A DNA stretch of 64,000 nucleotides from Chlamydoabsidia padenii (GCA_025330725.1 JAIWND010000028.1:57501-121500); one strand, 5' to 3'; positions 1 through 16,059 are shown, numbered from the stretch's first letter. Notes: generated from the letters alone by a model not told the origin. Program-made: numbers and translations.

Positions 1-1289
1 TTTGGCAGCTTGATTTGTATCCATCATGTTTCGTAGGAGATTACCCTGTAATCCCAAGTTGTGAGGACCAATAATAGAGTGATGCACATGTTCGATTGAT
101 TTAAAGTATTTTACTGTCTATAAATTCAAAAGTGTGTCAGTTATTCCCATCCTTCCATTGTCTCCCTATTATTATGTGTTACCTTGATATGTAATTCCAA
201 TGTAGCATCTTCATCACATACAATCAAACCTTTGGGATGCATTTGTATAGCTATCAAAGAAAAAGAAAGAACCAATATTAATGAATGTACCTTGTTACCG
301 AGCGAGGGAGGGGATTAAGGTACTTACCAGATACAGTCCACATATGATTGACACCTTCTTCAATACACTTGGCTAAAGCAATGGCCTTCCATAATGATTT
401 GATATTAGTTATAGAAATTCACCATACCTTTCTAGTTTACCTTATGAGCCCCAGTAATGATTACCACCACTTCACGAGCATCCATGACAGTTCTATAGAA
501 ATAAGAGGTGTTAATGATTTATCCATTTTATCCATATTTTCATTTGATACTTACGCTACACCCACCGTCAATGCCAATTTGGGTACTTTGGATACTTCAC
601 CATCAAAGAATCTAGCATTAGCAATGATAGTTTCATAAGCCAGTGTCTTGACCCGTGTTCGAGACGTCAGTGATGATCCAGGTTCATTAAAGGCAATATG
701 TCCATCTGGTCCGATTCCACCCAAGAAGAGTTCGATCCCACCTAATTCTGCTATTTTCGCTTCAAATCGACGACATTCTTCATCCAAATCTTCAGCATTA
801 CCATTCAAGATATGTACGTTTTCCTTTTTGATATTGACATGCTTGAAGAGATGGTTCCACATGAATGTATGATAAGATTGAGGGTGATTACTATATACAA
901 TGTATATATAAAAGAAAATAGAGTTACCTTTTGTCTTGTTCCTATTTACAGTTTGTTACCTTGGTAAACCCACATATTCATCCATGTTAAAAGTGACAAC
1001 GTGTTCAAAACTAACACCACCCGCTTTGTAAAAGTCCACGAGTTTGTGATAGACGCCGATGGGTGAAGATCCGGTAGGTAGGCCCATTACAAACAAGCGA
1101 TCTTTGGAAGGTTGGAATTGTCGTATACGTTCCTTGACATAATAAGCTATCAAAGAAAAAAAAAAGTGTTAGTATACTTTTTGAGTTCATTTGCATAAAG
1201 ACAAACAAAGAATGCCTTTTTATTTGTATTGTCTATTTACCCGCGTAAGCTGATACTTCATCATAGTCTTGACGGACAATAAGGCGCAT
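1..1289 (-). CDS. nagB: Glucosamine-6-phosphate deaminase (C-terminus beyond left edge)
   Basis: This enzyme converts glucosamine-6-phosphate to fructose-6-phosphate and ammonia, linking chitin and amino-sugar catabolism to glycolysis in the cytosol. I read seven exons on the minus strand: 1241-1289, 960-1146, 555-890, 441-492, 328-385, 183-250 and 1-120. The joined frame gives the family signatures in order: start [13 protein letters not shown], the sugar-phosphate loop [21 protein letters not shown], the catalytic [16 protein letters not shown], and NHMWTVSA near the C-terminus. About 290 residues are read before the edge, close to the full family length, so only a short tail is missing. 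The ATG at 1289 is the first one giving the conserved N-terminus. A GCGGGATTTGAA motif lies about 125 bp upstream. Identity is secure; the symbol is borrowed from bacteria. Confidence 0.93.
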
Positions 1290-1414
1290 GGTATAGATGT
1301 AGTAATGGAAGAGAGGAAGATGGTGATATAATCAAAGATAATGTGTGTGTGAGTAAAAAGAAGAAAGAGAAGAAAAAAAAAAGTAGGCGGAGCCAAAAGA
1401 TCGATGAAAAAAAA

Positions 1415-1426
1415 GCGGGATTTGAA
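1415..1426 (+). promoter_or_regulatory. GCGGGATTTGAA motif upstream of the deaminase gene
   Basis: Exact copy of the recurring motif described in the findings. It lies in the 5' region of the minus-strand deaminase gene, about 125 bp before its ATG. A regulatory role is inferred from recurrence only. Confidence 0.55.
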
Positions 1427-1507
1427 ACTACATTGATCAAAAGAATGGAATTTTTATTTACATACATAAGGATTACATTATTAAGACTATTGAAAGAGAC
1501 AAGTATT

Positions 1508-2836
1508 CTATTCTAAAGAGTTATCATCATAAGATTTCACCCTCCTAGATCTTCGTTGGCGTATCCGTTCGTATCTGTATAGTAAAACAGCCATATCCTA
1601 TAAATAAAAGCCAAATCCGTCAGTGAGGATAATTTCTGCATACAAACTCAATGTTTACCTTGACCACCACAAATAAGCATCCTGCCAAGATATTACGATG
1701 GAATGGATCAGGAAAATAATGACGTATTGTCTTGATCCTTTTCAAACAACTAAGTTAAAAAAAAAAAAGAAGGAAGGATGAGTATCAGGATAAAATGTAG
1801 GTTATGTTTGTTACTCACTTTCCAATAAACCCACTGATTGTTGGCCATAAGAGTGCCCCCATAATAGTAACATTCAAATCATGAGAAGTCCGACCATAAA
1901 GCAAATCGGCATCTTGAGTGTTCTGTTCTGATGTAGGTCTAGTTCTGGAATCCTGTTGTTGGTCAGTTGATGATTGTGTCTGCGTATTGTTTAATTGTTC
2001 TTGATATCGATACAAGGATAACCTAGTAAACCGTGGACGTCGTTGACCATTTGGTGGTGTTTGAATCGACAATTTGTAAGAGAGGTGATTTCGTACCATG
2101 GTATAAAATGTAAAGTAAACCAACCTTTTATCCCCATAGTTAGTCTATATATGTATTTCATTTTTCTTTTTCTTTATATATATTACCTAACCCATGGAAG
2201 GGATCCAACAATCAAAGCAGGAGATGGCGGCCAAGACACCACTACTGGGGCATTTGCACGTAAAAGAAGAATAGCAGCTACAGGTAAGATACCATCGGCA
2301 AATCGAGATCGAGAAGCAATCAGAGCAAATGGAATGGAAGGTAAACCCAGAAAAGTACGCCACGTCCAAGATTTAGTGGGACCTAGTAATCGTTCACCTT
2401 CTTTAACACCAAACAAAGTCAAGATTGTGTATGCACCAAAGGTACTTGCTGCAACAAGGACAGAGCAACCAAAACCCAAGACCATAAGATAAGGTGCCGT
2501 TGCCCTGGCGACCGACTGGAGTAGTTCAAGGCAACGCAAGGACACCGAATGACGTTCAACCAAGTAGTAAGGTCGTGCACACTGAGGACAATTGACTTGT
2601 TTCATTCGACCTTTTTGGTTTTCAGCAATCCAATCCAATAAACACTGTTCATGCGAGACAAGAGAGCAAGGACAAGGTTTAACCCAACGACCAACTGAAT
2701 CTTCATCTTCCCCAAAGCATATCCAACATCGTCGTCCCGTTTCATCTTGGCTGGAGGAAGATAACCTCGTTGAGTCTGGTTGTTTGTTGTCAGTCAAAGG
2801 TCTTATCGTGTGGTCGATTCCTGGACTATTCGACAT
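1508..2836 (-). CDS. RING-CH (MARCH-type) membrane E3 ubiquitin ligase
   Basis: Four exons (2187-2836, 1819-2124, 1659-1749, 1508-1597) give 378 residues. Residues about 37-86 form a C4HC3 RING-CH finger: CWIC, then CPC, SHEQC and CPQC, the RINGv spacing of MARCH proteins. These recruit E2 enzymes and ubiquitinate membrane proteins. Two or more hydrophobic stretches follow (around residues 110-140 and 180-200), so the protein is probably anchored in ER, mitochondrial or endosomal membrane with the finger in the cytosol. The middle is Q/S/T-rich. The C-terminus is basic (KRIKTIRHYF, then RRSRR). The start is the ATG directly before the N-terminal leader; a longer upstream frame is only the GA repeat. 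It most resembles the MARCH5 group; substrates cannot be inferred. Confidence 0.85.
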
Positions 2837-2871
2837 GATGTGTGAAATGGTTGGATATAATTGAATTAAGA

Positions 2872-2875
<4 letters not shown>

Positions 2876-2911
<36 letters not shown>
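2876..2911. repeat. (GA)n microsatellite in the RING-CH gene 5' region
   Basis: An uninterrupted GA dinucleotide run 40-75 bp upstream of the RING-CH ATG, followed by ACAAAGAG repeats. A shorter GA run lies at about 3114-3134 in the same spacer. Confidence 0.9.
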
Positions 2912-2915
<4 letters not shown>

Positions 2916-3180
2916 AAGAGACAAAGAGACAAAGAGAGAATAAAAAAATTGGGGGGGTTTTCAATCCACTTTGAAACAATTTCAATCGCCGCCCAAATAA
3001 CCCCACATGGACGGCATTAAAGATGAAGCAGCCTGTTAAATCAAATCAAAGGGTATACAAACATTTATTTTATTCAAGTTGTTTTGTATAGATATAAAAT
3101 GAAAAGATAAGGGAGAGAGAGAGAGAGAGAGAGGGAAACTAGTTTTAATAGTGAGGAGTCGGGAGAGGGCAAGTAATCCA

Positions 3181-4050
3181 TTATTCCGCCTGTGTATCAA
3201 TAGCCCGAAGTCGACGCATGATTCGATCCATTTCCTGTCGTACCATAGTCATTGTTTCTTCATGAGATTGAGTCGTCTTTTCCGATTGTTGTAAAGTATC
3301 TTTAAGTTGACTAGTTTGATCAAGGACACTAGTGATCATTTCCAATTGTTCTTGTTGATTGGCCTTGTAATCCTTTTCCAATTGTTCGAGATCTTGAGAG
3401 GAAGGGAAGGAGAGTCGAGCCTCGACTTGTTGTTGTAACTTGATGGCCTTTTCAGAGGACACCAATAATTCTTGATAAGCAGCTGCCACCATTTCGTTCA
3501 ATTTCTCCTTTTCTGCTCCATAATTCGCTTGTGTCTGTTGAATTTGTTGTTTAACTTGGTTGTATTCCGCCTGAGCTTGTTGTTCCAATCGTTCCTGTTC
3601 TTCTTTAGCTGCTCGTAGTTCGTCATCCAGCACTTTTAAATGTCCCATGCCTTGTCGAGCACTTTCGATTTCATCAGTGTATTTCTTCACCTGGCCTTCA
3701 AAGAAAAACGCAGTTGCTTTGGCGTTTTCCGCTTGTCGATCCTTGCGGTTGCTCATGTCCGTGAGTGTTTGGATTTCTGTCTTGAGTTTACGATTGGTTC
3801 GTCCACTTTCCAGAGCATGTAGTTCCGCTTGTTTTCCTTGTTGTCGAGTTTGGTCGAGTTCCAGTCGAAGTTGCACCAACTCTTTTTCGGCTTTGGCGAT
3901 TTTCTGTTGCAGGTCACCAATGTCACTACCAGTCGTTCGTCCTGACCGTGTTAAAACTATAAACAGGATTTAGTATTCATCTTTTATCAGCCTTTTTATA
4001 TATACATATATACTTTACTTACAGTCTGGACAAGTATCTGAATCGGTCAT
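3181..4050 (-). CDS. Coiled-coil protein of unknown function
   Basis: Two exons (4023-4050 and 3181-3956) encode 267 residues. The first exon is tiny and gives MTDSDTCPDC, a possible metal- or disulphide-forming CxxC. Nearly all the rest is predicted long coiled coil, rich in E, Q, K and L with heptad-like spacing, starting around GDLQQKIAKAEKELVQL and ending near RRLRAIDTQAE. There is no catalytic motif, signal peptide or membrane segment. The length and layout could suit a tether, a Rab-exchange factor or a cytoskeletal linker, but I do not recognise the family. It is divergent from the small ORF at 4274, with about 220 bp between the two starts. Confidence 0.7.
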
Positions 4051-4273
4051 TGTAATATATATATATAGATAAAGGATGAATAGATGAGAAAGAAGAGTAA
4101 TAAAAAAATTAGGGAGGGGCAAATCCAGGTTTGGAGGGGAGCATTTATGGCGGAGGACATTTTACATCCCGATGAGGGTTTCATTTTTTTTTTTTTTTTT
4201 GTCTTTTTGAGCCCCATCAGGTGGCTTTTCTTTCTCTCCTTTCTCTTTTTCCTTGCATAGACATTACAAAAAA

Positions 4274-4489
4274 ATGAACACCCACACCTTACCTCTCAAC
4301 TTGAAGATTGAAACAAGTAAAGAAGTCTCCATGCAAGGTGCCACCTCTTTATTGGACAACTTTTTACACAAGGGGATTGCTATCCATGCTGCCAATAACA
4401 CCATCTCTGCTCAACTCCACCGATTACATCAAGGTCTCCGTGACGAAAAGAAACGAGCTCACCATACCGAAGTTGAACCATCCATATAG
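4274..4489 (+). CDS. Small hypothetical protein (71 aa)
   Basis: Single-exon ORF starting at the first ATG (MNTHTLPLNLKIE) and ending with TAG. A T-rich tract and a CT-rich leader precede it. An AATAAA signal occurs at about 4631, 140 bp after the stop, so it looks like a transcribed unit. The centre, LLDNFLHKGIAIHAANNTIS, should form an amphipathic helix, and the C-terminus is charged. The size fits a small subunit of a complex, but no family is recognised. It could also be a chance ORF in a 5' region. Confidence 0.45.
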   Translation: MNTHTLPLNLKIETSKEVSMQGATSLLDNFLHKGIAIHAANNTISAQLHRLHQGLRDEKKRAHHTEVEPSI

Positions 4490-4797
4490 AATAGATCACT
4501 CCCCCCCTTCTCTCTCTCTCTCTCTCTCTTCTCCTTTATATGTACCATAGTTCCCCTCTCCCCTTACCTTATTAACATCATCATCTTCATCCTTTTACTC
4601 CACTACTTTTATGTATATAGTCAAATTTAAATAAAATCATACCATTACTCTTTTGGGTTGATGGATCTCATGCTGTATTGTGAAGCAACAAATTTTAAAC
4701 CCCGTCTTTTCTTTTTTTTTTTTTTTGACATCCTTTGAATTTTTTTTTTTATTTTCTCTTTTACTTTCTCTCTTCCACACTACTCGATCTTATAATA

Positions 4798-7599
4798 ATG
4801 ACTTTACCTACCTTTGTTTTACTACTACCGTTGGACTCTTCAAACAAACAAGATCGCCTAATACATGTGACACATCAAATACCTTATGAAATCAGCCCAT
4901 CACGTACACCACAAGGTCTGACCTGGTCCTTCAACCCTCGTCATGGTCATTCAGCAATGTATGCAGGCATGCAATCTTTGGAACCTACCTTTGAAACTCT
5001 TCGTATTGGATGGACTGGTCCTATTCATTACCAACAACATGATGACGATACTTTAGAAGACGAAGCACCACTTAATAATAATAACGCCGGCAATAATGAC
5101 ATGGACCAATTCACAGAAGAAGAAAAGTATGAATTGGTACAACAACTCTATCATCAATATGGATGTCTTCCTTTGTTTTTGGATAATGATAGTGTCAATG
5201 GACATTATTATGGATATTGTAAAACTAGTAAGTATACTTGAGGTGATGATGGATTTGAAAACTCATGCATTGATGTTTTTATTTATTATCATTATAGTGC
5301 TTTGGCCATTATTCAATTATATCTTATGGAGTGATGCTACGGATGGTCGGATCGAACGGAAGCAATGGGAAATATACAAATCGGTGAATCAACAATATGC
5401 AGATATGGTACTTAAACATTATACTGAAGATGACACAGGTAAACAAATAAACAATAAACATTGTATATGATTACTAAAATTTTTTGTTATATATATATAG
5501 TATGGATTCATGATTATCATCTATTACTGGTACCTGCCATGGTACGATCAAAACTCCCAAAAGCTCGGATTGGTTTATTCTTGCACGCTTCTTTCCCAAG
5601 CTCTGAAATATTCCGAATTTGTCCAAGTAAGTCAAATGCTCTCTAATTGATTCCCTGATGAAATACTCACACTTTTTTTTTTTTATCATGTCATTTTATA
5701 GAACGCGAAGAAATATTAAAGGGAATGTTGGGTGCAAATCTGATTGGTTTCCAGGTAAAAGGTAGAATAATGAAAATGGAATAAAACTTAATTAACCTTT
5801 TTTCTTTCTTTCTTTTTTTTTTTTTTTAGACTTATGCCAACTCTCGCCACTTTATATCCAATTGCACTCGATTATTAGGCTTCGAATCTACTCCGGATGG
5901 TGTAAACTGGGAAGGTCATTTTTGTCGGGTGGGAACCTTTCCAATTGGTATTGATGTGGACGATGTGGAACTCAAACGATCTAGTCCTCAAGTACTACCC
6001 AAGATTCAAGCCATTGCCGAAATGTATATGGGAAAAAAGATCCTCGTTGGCCGCGATAAACTTGATCTTGTCAAAGGGGTGCTACAGAAACTTGCGGCAT
6101 TTGAAAAGTTCTTGACGGATTACCCAGAATGGCGAAACAAGGTGGTCTTGATCCAGGTAACCGATGCAAATAACACGGGTGACTCAAACAACAAGAAGGC
6201 CATTGAACACAAAGTGTCTGAAATGGTGGCACGGATTAATGGAAGGTTTGGCTCATTGGAATTCACTCCGGTACATCATTATCATCATCATATCCAACCT
6301 GACGAATATTATGCTCTCTTGTCCATTGCCGATTCTGCTTTAGTCACCGCTAATCGGGATGGGATGAGTACAGTGTCGCTGGAATACATCATGTGTCAAC
6401 AAGATAATCATGGTCCTTTGATTTTATCGGAATTAACGGGCACGGCTGGATCCATGAGTTCCGCTTTGATGGTTAATCCTTGGGATTATGCTGGGGTGGC
6501 AAAGGCAATCAATGACGCTTTGGTGATGTCTGACGATGAAAAGACTTCTCGTCATGCTGTAAGTAAACTTACAAAGGGGATTGGGAAGGATTAATTACTA
6601 ACTATCTTCTTGTTATAGCAATTACTGGATCATGTCAAGAAGTATACTGCTTCTTTCTGGGCCCACTCCTTCATCAAGGCATTATTCTACACTTACACTT
6701 TATCCGAAAAAAGTAGTAACACTCCTTTACTCAAGATGGATCATCTCTTGGAACGCTATAAAACCTCTCATAAACGACTCTTATGCTTTGATTATGATGT
6801 AAGTTCCCCTCCCCCCCCCTTTTTTTTACTAATCATTTGAAACTGACCCCTCTTTATTTTATTTTTTTTGTAGGGCACATTAACTCCTATCTGTAAAACT
6901 CCAAGTGCGGCAACCCCTCCTGCCGATATGCTGCAAGCTCTCACCACATTATGTCAAGATCCTGCCAATGAAATATGGGTCATCTCGGGTCGTGACGAAC
7001 ATGCATTGGATACTTGGTTAGGCCACATTCCCGGTCTCGGTCTCTCGGCGGAACATGGCTCGTTTATGAAATACCCCCATTCCAACAAATGGATGAACCT
7101 GGCCGAACATTTCGACATGGGCTGGAAAAACGATGTACTGGAAATCTTCTCCTACTATACGGAACGCACAGCCGGCAGTTTTATTGAACACAAGCGATGC
7201 GCCTTGACCTGGCATTACCGACTGGCCGACCCGGTGTTTGGTGAATTCCAGGCCAAAGAATGTCAGAACCATTTGGAAACCGCCTTGTCCAAATTACCTG
7301 TGGAGGTGCTCGTGGGCAAGAAGAATCTCGAAGTCCGGCCGAAATCGATCAACAAAGGGGAAATCGTCAAACGACTCTTGATGGCGGATCACGACCTCGT
7401 CATGTGCTGTGGCGACGACAAGACTGACGAAGACATGTTCAAGATTCTGACAAGGATGGATCACGACGACGAATTCTCCGTGCTTGTTAGTGCCAAGGAC
7501 AAGAAAACGGCGGCATGTTGGCGAGTACCGTATGTCCAGGATTTGATCAATGCTTTAGTGGTCATGGCGGAACATTCAAGTAATGGACAGTTAGAATAG
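4798..7599 (+). CDS. TPS2: Trehalose-6-phosphate synthase/phosphatase (TPS2-type)
   Basis: Seven exons (4798-5227, 5298-5438, 5501-5626, 5702-5754, 5830-6558, 6619-6798, 6874-7599) give 794 residues in frame. The first ~480 residues are a GT20 synthase-like domain: HYYGYCK, WIHDYHLLLVPAMVR, VGRDKLDLVKG and DGMSTVSLEY. The remainder is a HAD phosphatase with FDYDGTLTPI (motif I, split by the last intron) and GDDKTDEDMF (motif IV), so it should hydrolyse trehalose-6-phosphate to trehalose in the cytosol. In yeast this is Tps2, in complex with Tps1. Here the Arg/Lys nucleotide-sugar pair and the Asp/Glu of the synthase site also look retained, so residual synthase activity is possible. A TTTTAAACCCCG variant of the promoter motif lies about 100 bp upstream. 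Confidence 0.92.
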
Positions 7600-7755
7600 A
7601 TTAGTAGTATAGTATGTAATTTTATTGTTTTGTGTATTTTTATTGTGTCATCAAATTATATTGTTTGGTATCAAAATAAAGTATTTTTATTTGTCTTGTT
7701 AACAGGATCATCATCATTCTAAATTATAATTACTAGGCTAATGTGGGTAGGATAA

Positions 7756-8559
7756 TTAGCGGGATTGTTGATCACCCATCATGACCAATAGATCAGGGAT
7801 CGAGAATTCCAGATGAAGGCCGGCATCAGGGTAACATTTAGAGATCAGACCTTCCATACGTTCATGCTGTCGAATCAATTCTTCTTGTATACCACGCCAA
7901 ACAACCTGTAAGAGACCTTCTTCTTCCGAAAAATGCTTGTCCACTCGCTTGTAGAGTTGTTCCAATGATCTTCGGACATCCTTCGGAGGGAAGAGGGCGA
8001 TCACCCGACGGAGTTGTGATTTGTTGTAGTTGACATGGAAGGCGACTTCTTCAGGTGTACTGGTACGTAATAACATTTCCACCCCATCAAAGAATTCCTA
8101 ATGAAACAAAATCAATGAGCTTGTGTATGTTATTTCCCCCCCCCCACCAATTTATATGTTTTACCAAAAGCTTTCCAAGAGGACGACGGATCACTACTTT
8201 GATATAGGCATCCAAACTGGTTTCGTATTTGGTCTTGGCTTCCTTGGCCCATCTTTCCAAAACAGATAGTCGATTGCTTCGCAAGGCATGGTAAAAGTGA
8301 TGCATATTTTCTAGTATATAAAGACAAAGGTTATTAGTACATAAAGTGAGTTAATTGTGTTTCTTACCAATATACATAATGTTTGAGTTAAGTTGTTCCT
8401 TATCATCACCCGTATCGTCGCTTTCCCGTGCTTTAGTATCCAAGCTTGACATCATACTTTTAATGATCTTGTCATAAGAGTCGTTGATGGTTTCCCTTGT
8501 TTGATATTCAGGTTCCACACCAACTGATGCCATTTCCGCCCGATTGACAAATAACTATC

Positions 8560-8592
<33 letters not shown>

Positions 8593-11500
8593 GTGAGCCC
8601 AGCAGTAGTAGGTGGGGCATGTTTACTTACTGGGAATGTGCGGAAGGATGGGAGAATACCACGGCGTTTCTTGGAGCTGACCTTGGCATCATCGATGATT
8701 TTGATTTGATCGAGCTACAGAAAAAGAAAAGGGGGAGGGGAGGGAATCAGTCAACATATAACATACCTGTTATCCTTGGGCCTACCACAAATTGCTTGAA
8801 AGACCGCCGTATCCGCAACATCAAAGAGTCAAAGAAAGCAAAGTTGAATTCTTGATCCGAGTCTTTCCATTTTTCCAACTGGAATTCCACCGCCGTCATC
8901 ATACTAACAGCTTGGACAGGATCGCTTTTGAGACCATATTCCACCAATGGGACAATACTAGGTTCCAAAGATTCAAAAATAGTTTCCATCCATGTTCTAT
9001 TATCAAATATATATATATATATCTAAAAGTCAGTATCATCAAACCATTCCCCCCCTTTTTTTTTATGATTACTTACTGTACTTTTTTCGATATCTTCACA
9101 TCACGAATCTTTTCCCGCCGACTATAAAGGTGAGATTTGTCCGGAATAGCAGCATAAACTGGTCCACGATCCAAGAATGATTTGGGAGCAAAAGGTGATT
9201 GTTCAAACAAATCGCATACAAAGTTTTGTTCTCGGCATACCTGCATTGCGCACTGATTCATCAACTGAGCAAATGCCTAATATAAGCATAATAGTGGGAT
9301 TAGCATTTTTGTTTTTTGTTTTTTATTACTGTCACTTACATCAGCCGCCGCCTTTTCATCTTCGTCCATGTTCCCTCCACCGGATTGACCATCCAAAGAT
9401 CCACGTAGCATGTTCCTGTGTCTACCCGATTCAACACCAGTACTACCACCACCGACGTTACCACCAGTGGCGACATTGCTTAGTTTTGCGCCATATGCCA
9501 ACGCTCTTGCGGATCTAGATTCATCACTTCGGAAGACTAATGATAAAAAGGTGTCAGTGTTATAGACATCTTTTACACATAGCCATACTCACGGTAGTCT
9601 ATATCGTCCAAGGATCGGTTTCGTAAGGTCGTGTAATACGGTCTAGTAACTTCAACCATATCCCGAATATCTCGTTCGTAAGTGGGTGCCATAGTTGATG
9701 CATAATGCTATTGTCACATACAAATGGAAAGTAAGAGATCATTTCACTGCTTGTTAATCATACATGTCATTAATCACTTACCCTTTGGAGTTCATTGTAC
9801 ATTCTTGGTTCCATTTCCTTTTCCCATAAAGAGAAACCTTGGTAGCGAATCAATGCATCTTCAACTTGTTCATGAGGATGTGCCACCGGTAGTTTTCGTT
9901 GTGTAGGAGGTTTGCTATCCATCAATAAACGAGCCTATAAAAGGAAGACAACAACCAAGTTAGTAAAACATTCGTCTGTGCATATCAAAGTCATATTTTC
10001 ATACCTGTGTTTCAAATTTGGATTTGAGGTAGTCAAAGATTCGAGTACTGAATTCGGTATTATAGACATTGTAGTTTTCAAGCATTTCTTGTACCGCCAC
10101 GAGTTCATGCAAGTTGTCTTCGAGTTTAATTTTCAATGCCCGCTGTAAGAGTTCAGCACTGTTTTGGATTTCGACAATATCTTCAGTTGTTTCCATAGGA
10201 TCATATTTGAGATTATCAAGGGATTCGCGAGGTATCGAGATGGCAGTCTACAAAAAGAAAAAAAAAGTTACACAAGTTGAATCAAATGATGACATATAAT
10301 AGCTTATACGGATAAATTACCAATATTTGATCCAATTCCTTGATAAGATTGTTTTGATTCACAGTCAAGATTTGGAGCCCACGATTTTGAGTTTCAATTT
10401 CATAGATATCATCGCCCATACTCTAGTTGGATCAAGACAGAATGACAAATTAGTTTCAACACTTCCTCTATTTTGTTTTCTAATACATTACATTGAGTTC
10501 CGCGGCATAAAGAGACAACCAGCTTTCCATACTATCAAGATCATTTAAAGCCTTGTCGATTCGATCCACTACCGACTGCACCCGTTCATCTGATTGGATA
10601 ATAGCATGGACATTTGCCTATAATAAGTGTGTAAGGATGATTAGTAAAAAAAACGAAATAAAAAAATGACATATTACTATCGGATGATCCATACTTACTG
10701 CTTCTAATGCATGTAGTTCTCCAAGTAATCGCTTTTCCAGGACCGCCGCATTACCACTTGTTTTCCAATTAAAGTCCGTCAAGATTTCTTCTACGTTCAT
10801 CAAAGAAGCTTTTTCGGTCATCTCGTCTTGTCGTTTCAGTTCCTGTTCGTGTTTTTCTATTGATATATTTTTTTAAAAAAAGTCAAGTGAGTGATCCAGT
10901 GCAGGAGATGAGTGCTCCTTACCTTGAATTTCCCGAGTTTCTTTTTCCTTCTTTTCTCGTTCCCGACGTTGTTCACGAGCTCTTTCACGTTCCCTCCTTT
11001 CATCCCGGCTTCTTTCTTGTTGGTCTTGAGTATAAGGTGAGTAGTTCAGTGGCCTTGGTGAATCATCGCGATCTAAATAAACATGTTTATCAATAATTTA
11101 ATGTAATGTTCATTTGATGATTTTTTTTTTCACCTTGTAATACGGATGGTGGTCGTGGGGAAGATGGTGAGTGTCGAATATTATCTTGTGTGGGTGTATA
11201 TTGGAAAGGTGTTGCTGATAGTCGGCTAGGTGTCCCGGTACTTGTAGAAGGGGAAGAAGGTATAGGGTAACTAGTAGCCGGAGATGGTGTTGGCTGCATA
11301 TTGTGAGATGATCGGGATTGATTACCGTTGTCGTAGTTTCCAATCATTGTAGGTGATGAAGTTCCTTGTGGACCAGTGGATGGCGAAGCTAATGGTGATA
11401 CAAGTGGTGGGGCTGATCGATGAGCAAGGACTGATAGTATAGATAGAGATATAGATATAAAGGATATTATGAGCCTTCCTTCTTACATCTATTCTAGTGT

Positions 11501-12231
11501 CTATACTTACATCGTAACAAAGAGCTTTCATCGATATTGATCAATCTTGGCACTCGATTCAAGAAGCGCTGGAAAGCCTATAAAGAAGCAGGTTGTTAGT
11601 AAGTGAGTATATTTGATTACTAGTCTATTTAAAAGTAACTTACATCCACAATATAGGCAAGGAAGACCATCTTATCAGGAGGTTTCTCCACAGACCATAC
11701 ATACCGTTTATTTAAAGTCATGGCGAATTGGTTTTTCTATAATAATAAAAAGGAGTGAGTAAAAAGTTGGGTCAGGATAGTTTGTATTACTTACATCGAT
11801 TACTTCGGCCACTTTGATATCTTCTAAAGACCAAGACTTGACGGCACTAAAGCTGTTATTTTGGTTTCGTTTGGTCTTGTAAAGTCGGCACCGGTTGCGT
11901 TTCTCTATTTAAACCAAAAATGAGAGTTAAGCATATACATTATTAAAATGTCACAATTATATAAACAGCTTACGAGTCAAACAAAGATATCTAGATTTTC
12001 CCATCATACCAGCACCTTGACTTGCATCGCCCTGCTTGAGATCTTCAAAGACCTTTAGATGGATGAGGAGTTTTTCAGCTGCACCTAAAAGTTGACCCCC
12101 CCCCCAAAAAAAGGGAAGAAAGCATATTAGTACCATCCATAAGAGATATCTTATAAACTTGTTGTGTACTTACCTCCGGCATCAGGAGAGAATAAGCTTG
12201 CTGTAATAGCAGCACGTATATCATCAGACAT
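7756..12231 (-). CDS. SEC3: Exocyst complex subunit Sec3
   Basis: About 20 exons on the minus strand give roughly 1,050 residues. The first five exons (from the ATG at 12231, MSDDIRAAITASLF) encode the Sec3 PIP2- and Rho-binding PH-like domain, including KNQFAMTLNKRYVWSVEKPP and FLAYIVDAFQRFLN. A Ser/Pro-rich linker (about 11120-11440) and a charged E/R coiled coil (about 10925-11070) follow. The C-terminal two thirds is the helical-rod Sec3 region, with MTEKASLMNVEEILTDFNW, LKIKLEDNLHELVAVQEML, VEYGLKSDPVQAVSMMTAVE and a final HHFYHALRSNRLSVLERWA. Sec3 marks exocytic sites by binding PIP2 and Cdc42/Rho1 and tethers vesicles at the hyphal tip. Internal splice sites were chosen by frame and homology; one (GTG|GTAGGC near 8785) has a competing donor. 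The promoter includes a TTCAAACCCCG site at 12315, inside one inverted-repeat arm. Confidence 0.88.
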
Positions 12232-12314
12232 GAAGAGTAAGTAAAAAAAAAAAGATGGAGAAAAAAGAAAGGGTCGCGCGCACTTTATACATTGTTTAAT
12301 TCAACCTGATTATA

Positions 12315-12720
12315 TTCAAACCCCGTCAATTAGAGTAAGCTTTTGCCCGAGTGGCTTCCTATAGGCTTCATCTCATTAATGCGAACCATGATGGTCAATG
12401 TCCTGTATAAGATTGTTATAATTTGACAATGCATGGGTTTTGATCATCTGATTTTTTCTTTTTCACAACATATAAAAGAGCTTTTTAAATTCATTTCAAC
12501 TTTCCTTGGGGATGCCCACCCCTTTAACAAACAACAACAACTTGTCAGTCAATTCTTGGATGAGAATATGGCTGGCACCCCTCCTTTTAAAGGGATGGGT
12601 ACGGGCTTCGGCCAATGGTAAGTGAAAAATAAAAGGAAACCCACATACTTCCCACATAATATTAACTGATATTTCATTTTCCGCTTATTCGATGAAAAAT
12701 TCAAGTTACCCATGAAGGTG
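12315..12720 (+). repeat. Inverted-repeat arm, left copy
   Basis: About 400 bp that match the reverse complement of 16385-16790 almost end to end, at an estimated 80-85% by eye. Shared landmarks are TTCAAACCCCGTCA, TTCCTATAGGC, AATGTCCTGTATAAGATTGT, CATATAAAAGAG, CAGTCAATTCTTGGATGAG, ATGGCTGGCA and a GTAAGTG after a short ORF. The layout (motif, TATA-like box, ATG at 12568, donor-like site) looks like the 5' part of a gene. The short frame MAGTPPFKGMGTGFGQ has no recognised family. The SEC3 promoter overlaps its outer edge. Confidence 0.85.
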
Positions 12721-13106
12721 TAGTCGATCTTGGCTGGAAGTAGCACATTAATGTGATTACAACAGTCTATCAATTGTTGGAAAGTATTGAAATCATTACC
12801 AATATCAAGGAGTGTTTAATGTTATTGGTATCAATGTATTTCAATGGGTCACTTTATTACAGGACCCCGCATCAAAAAAAAAAAGTAAGTCGTCAAACTA
12901 ATCTTGTCTGACGTCTGGGTTTGAAAAAAAGGAACAACTTTTTTTTTTTTCTTCTTTCCCTTTTTCCTTTTTCTTCTTTGCTTCCCTTTCTCCTTTTTTC
13001 TTCTTCTTCTTCTTCTTCTTCTTCTCATCCTTATTCCTATTTATTTGTTGTAGCGATACTTATTAATTGATTCCTTTTGTTACACTTGGTACTCTTTCCA
13101 AATCTC

Positions 13107-16059
<2,953 letters not shown>

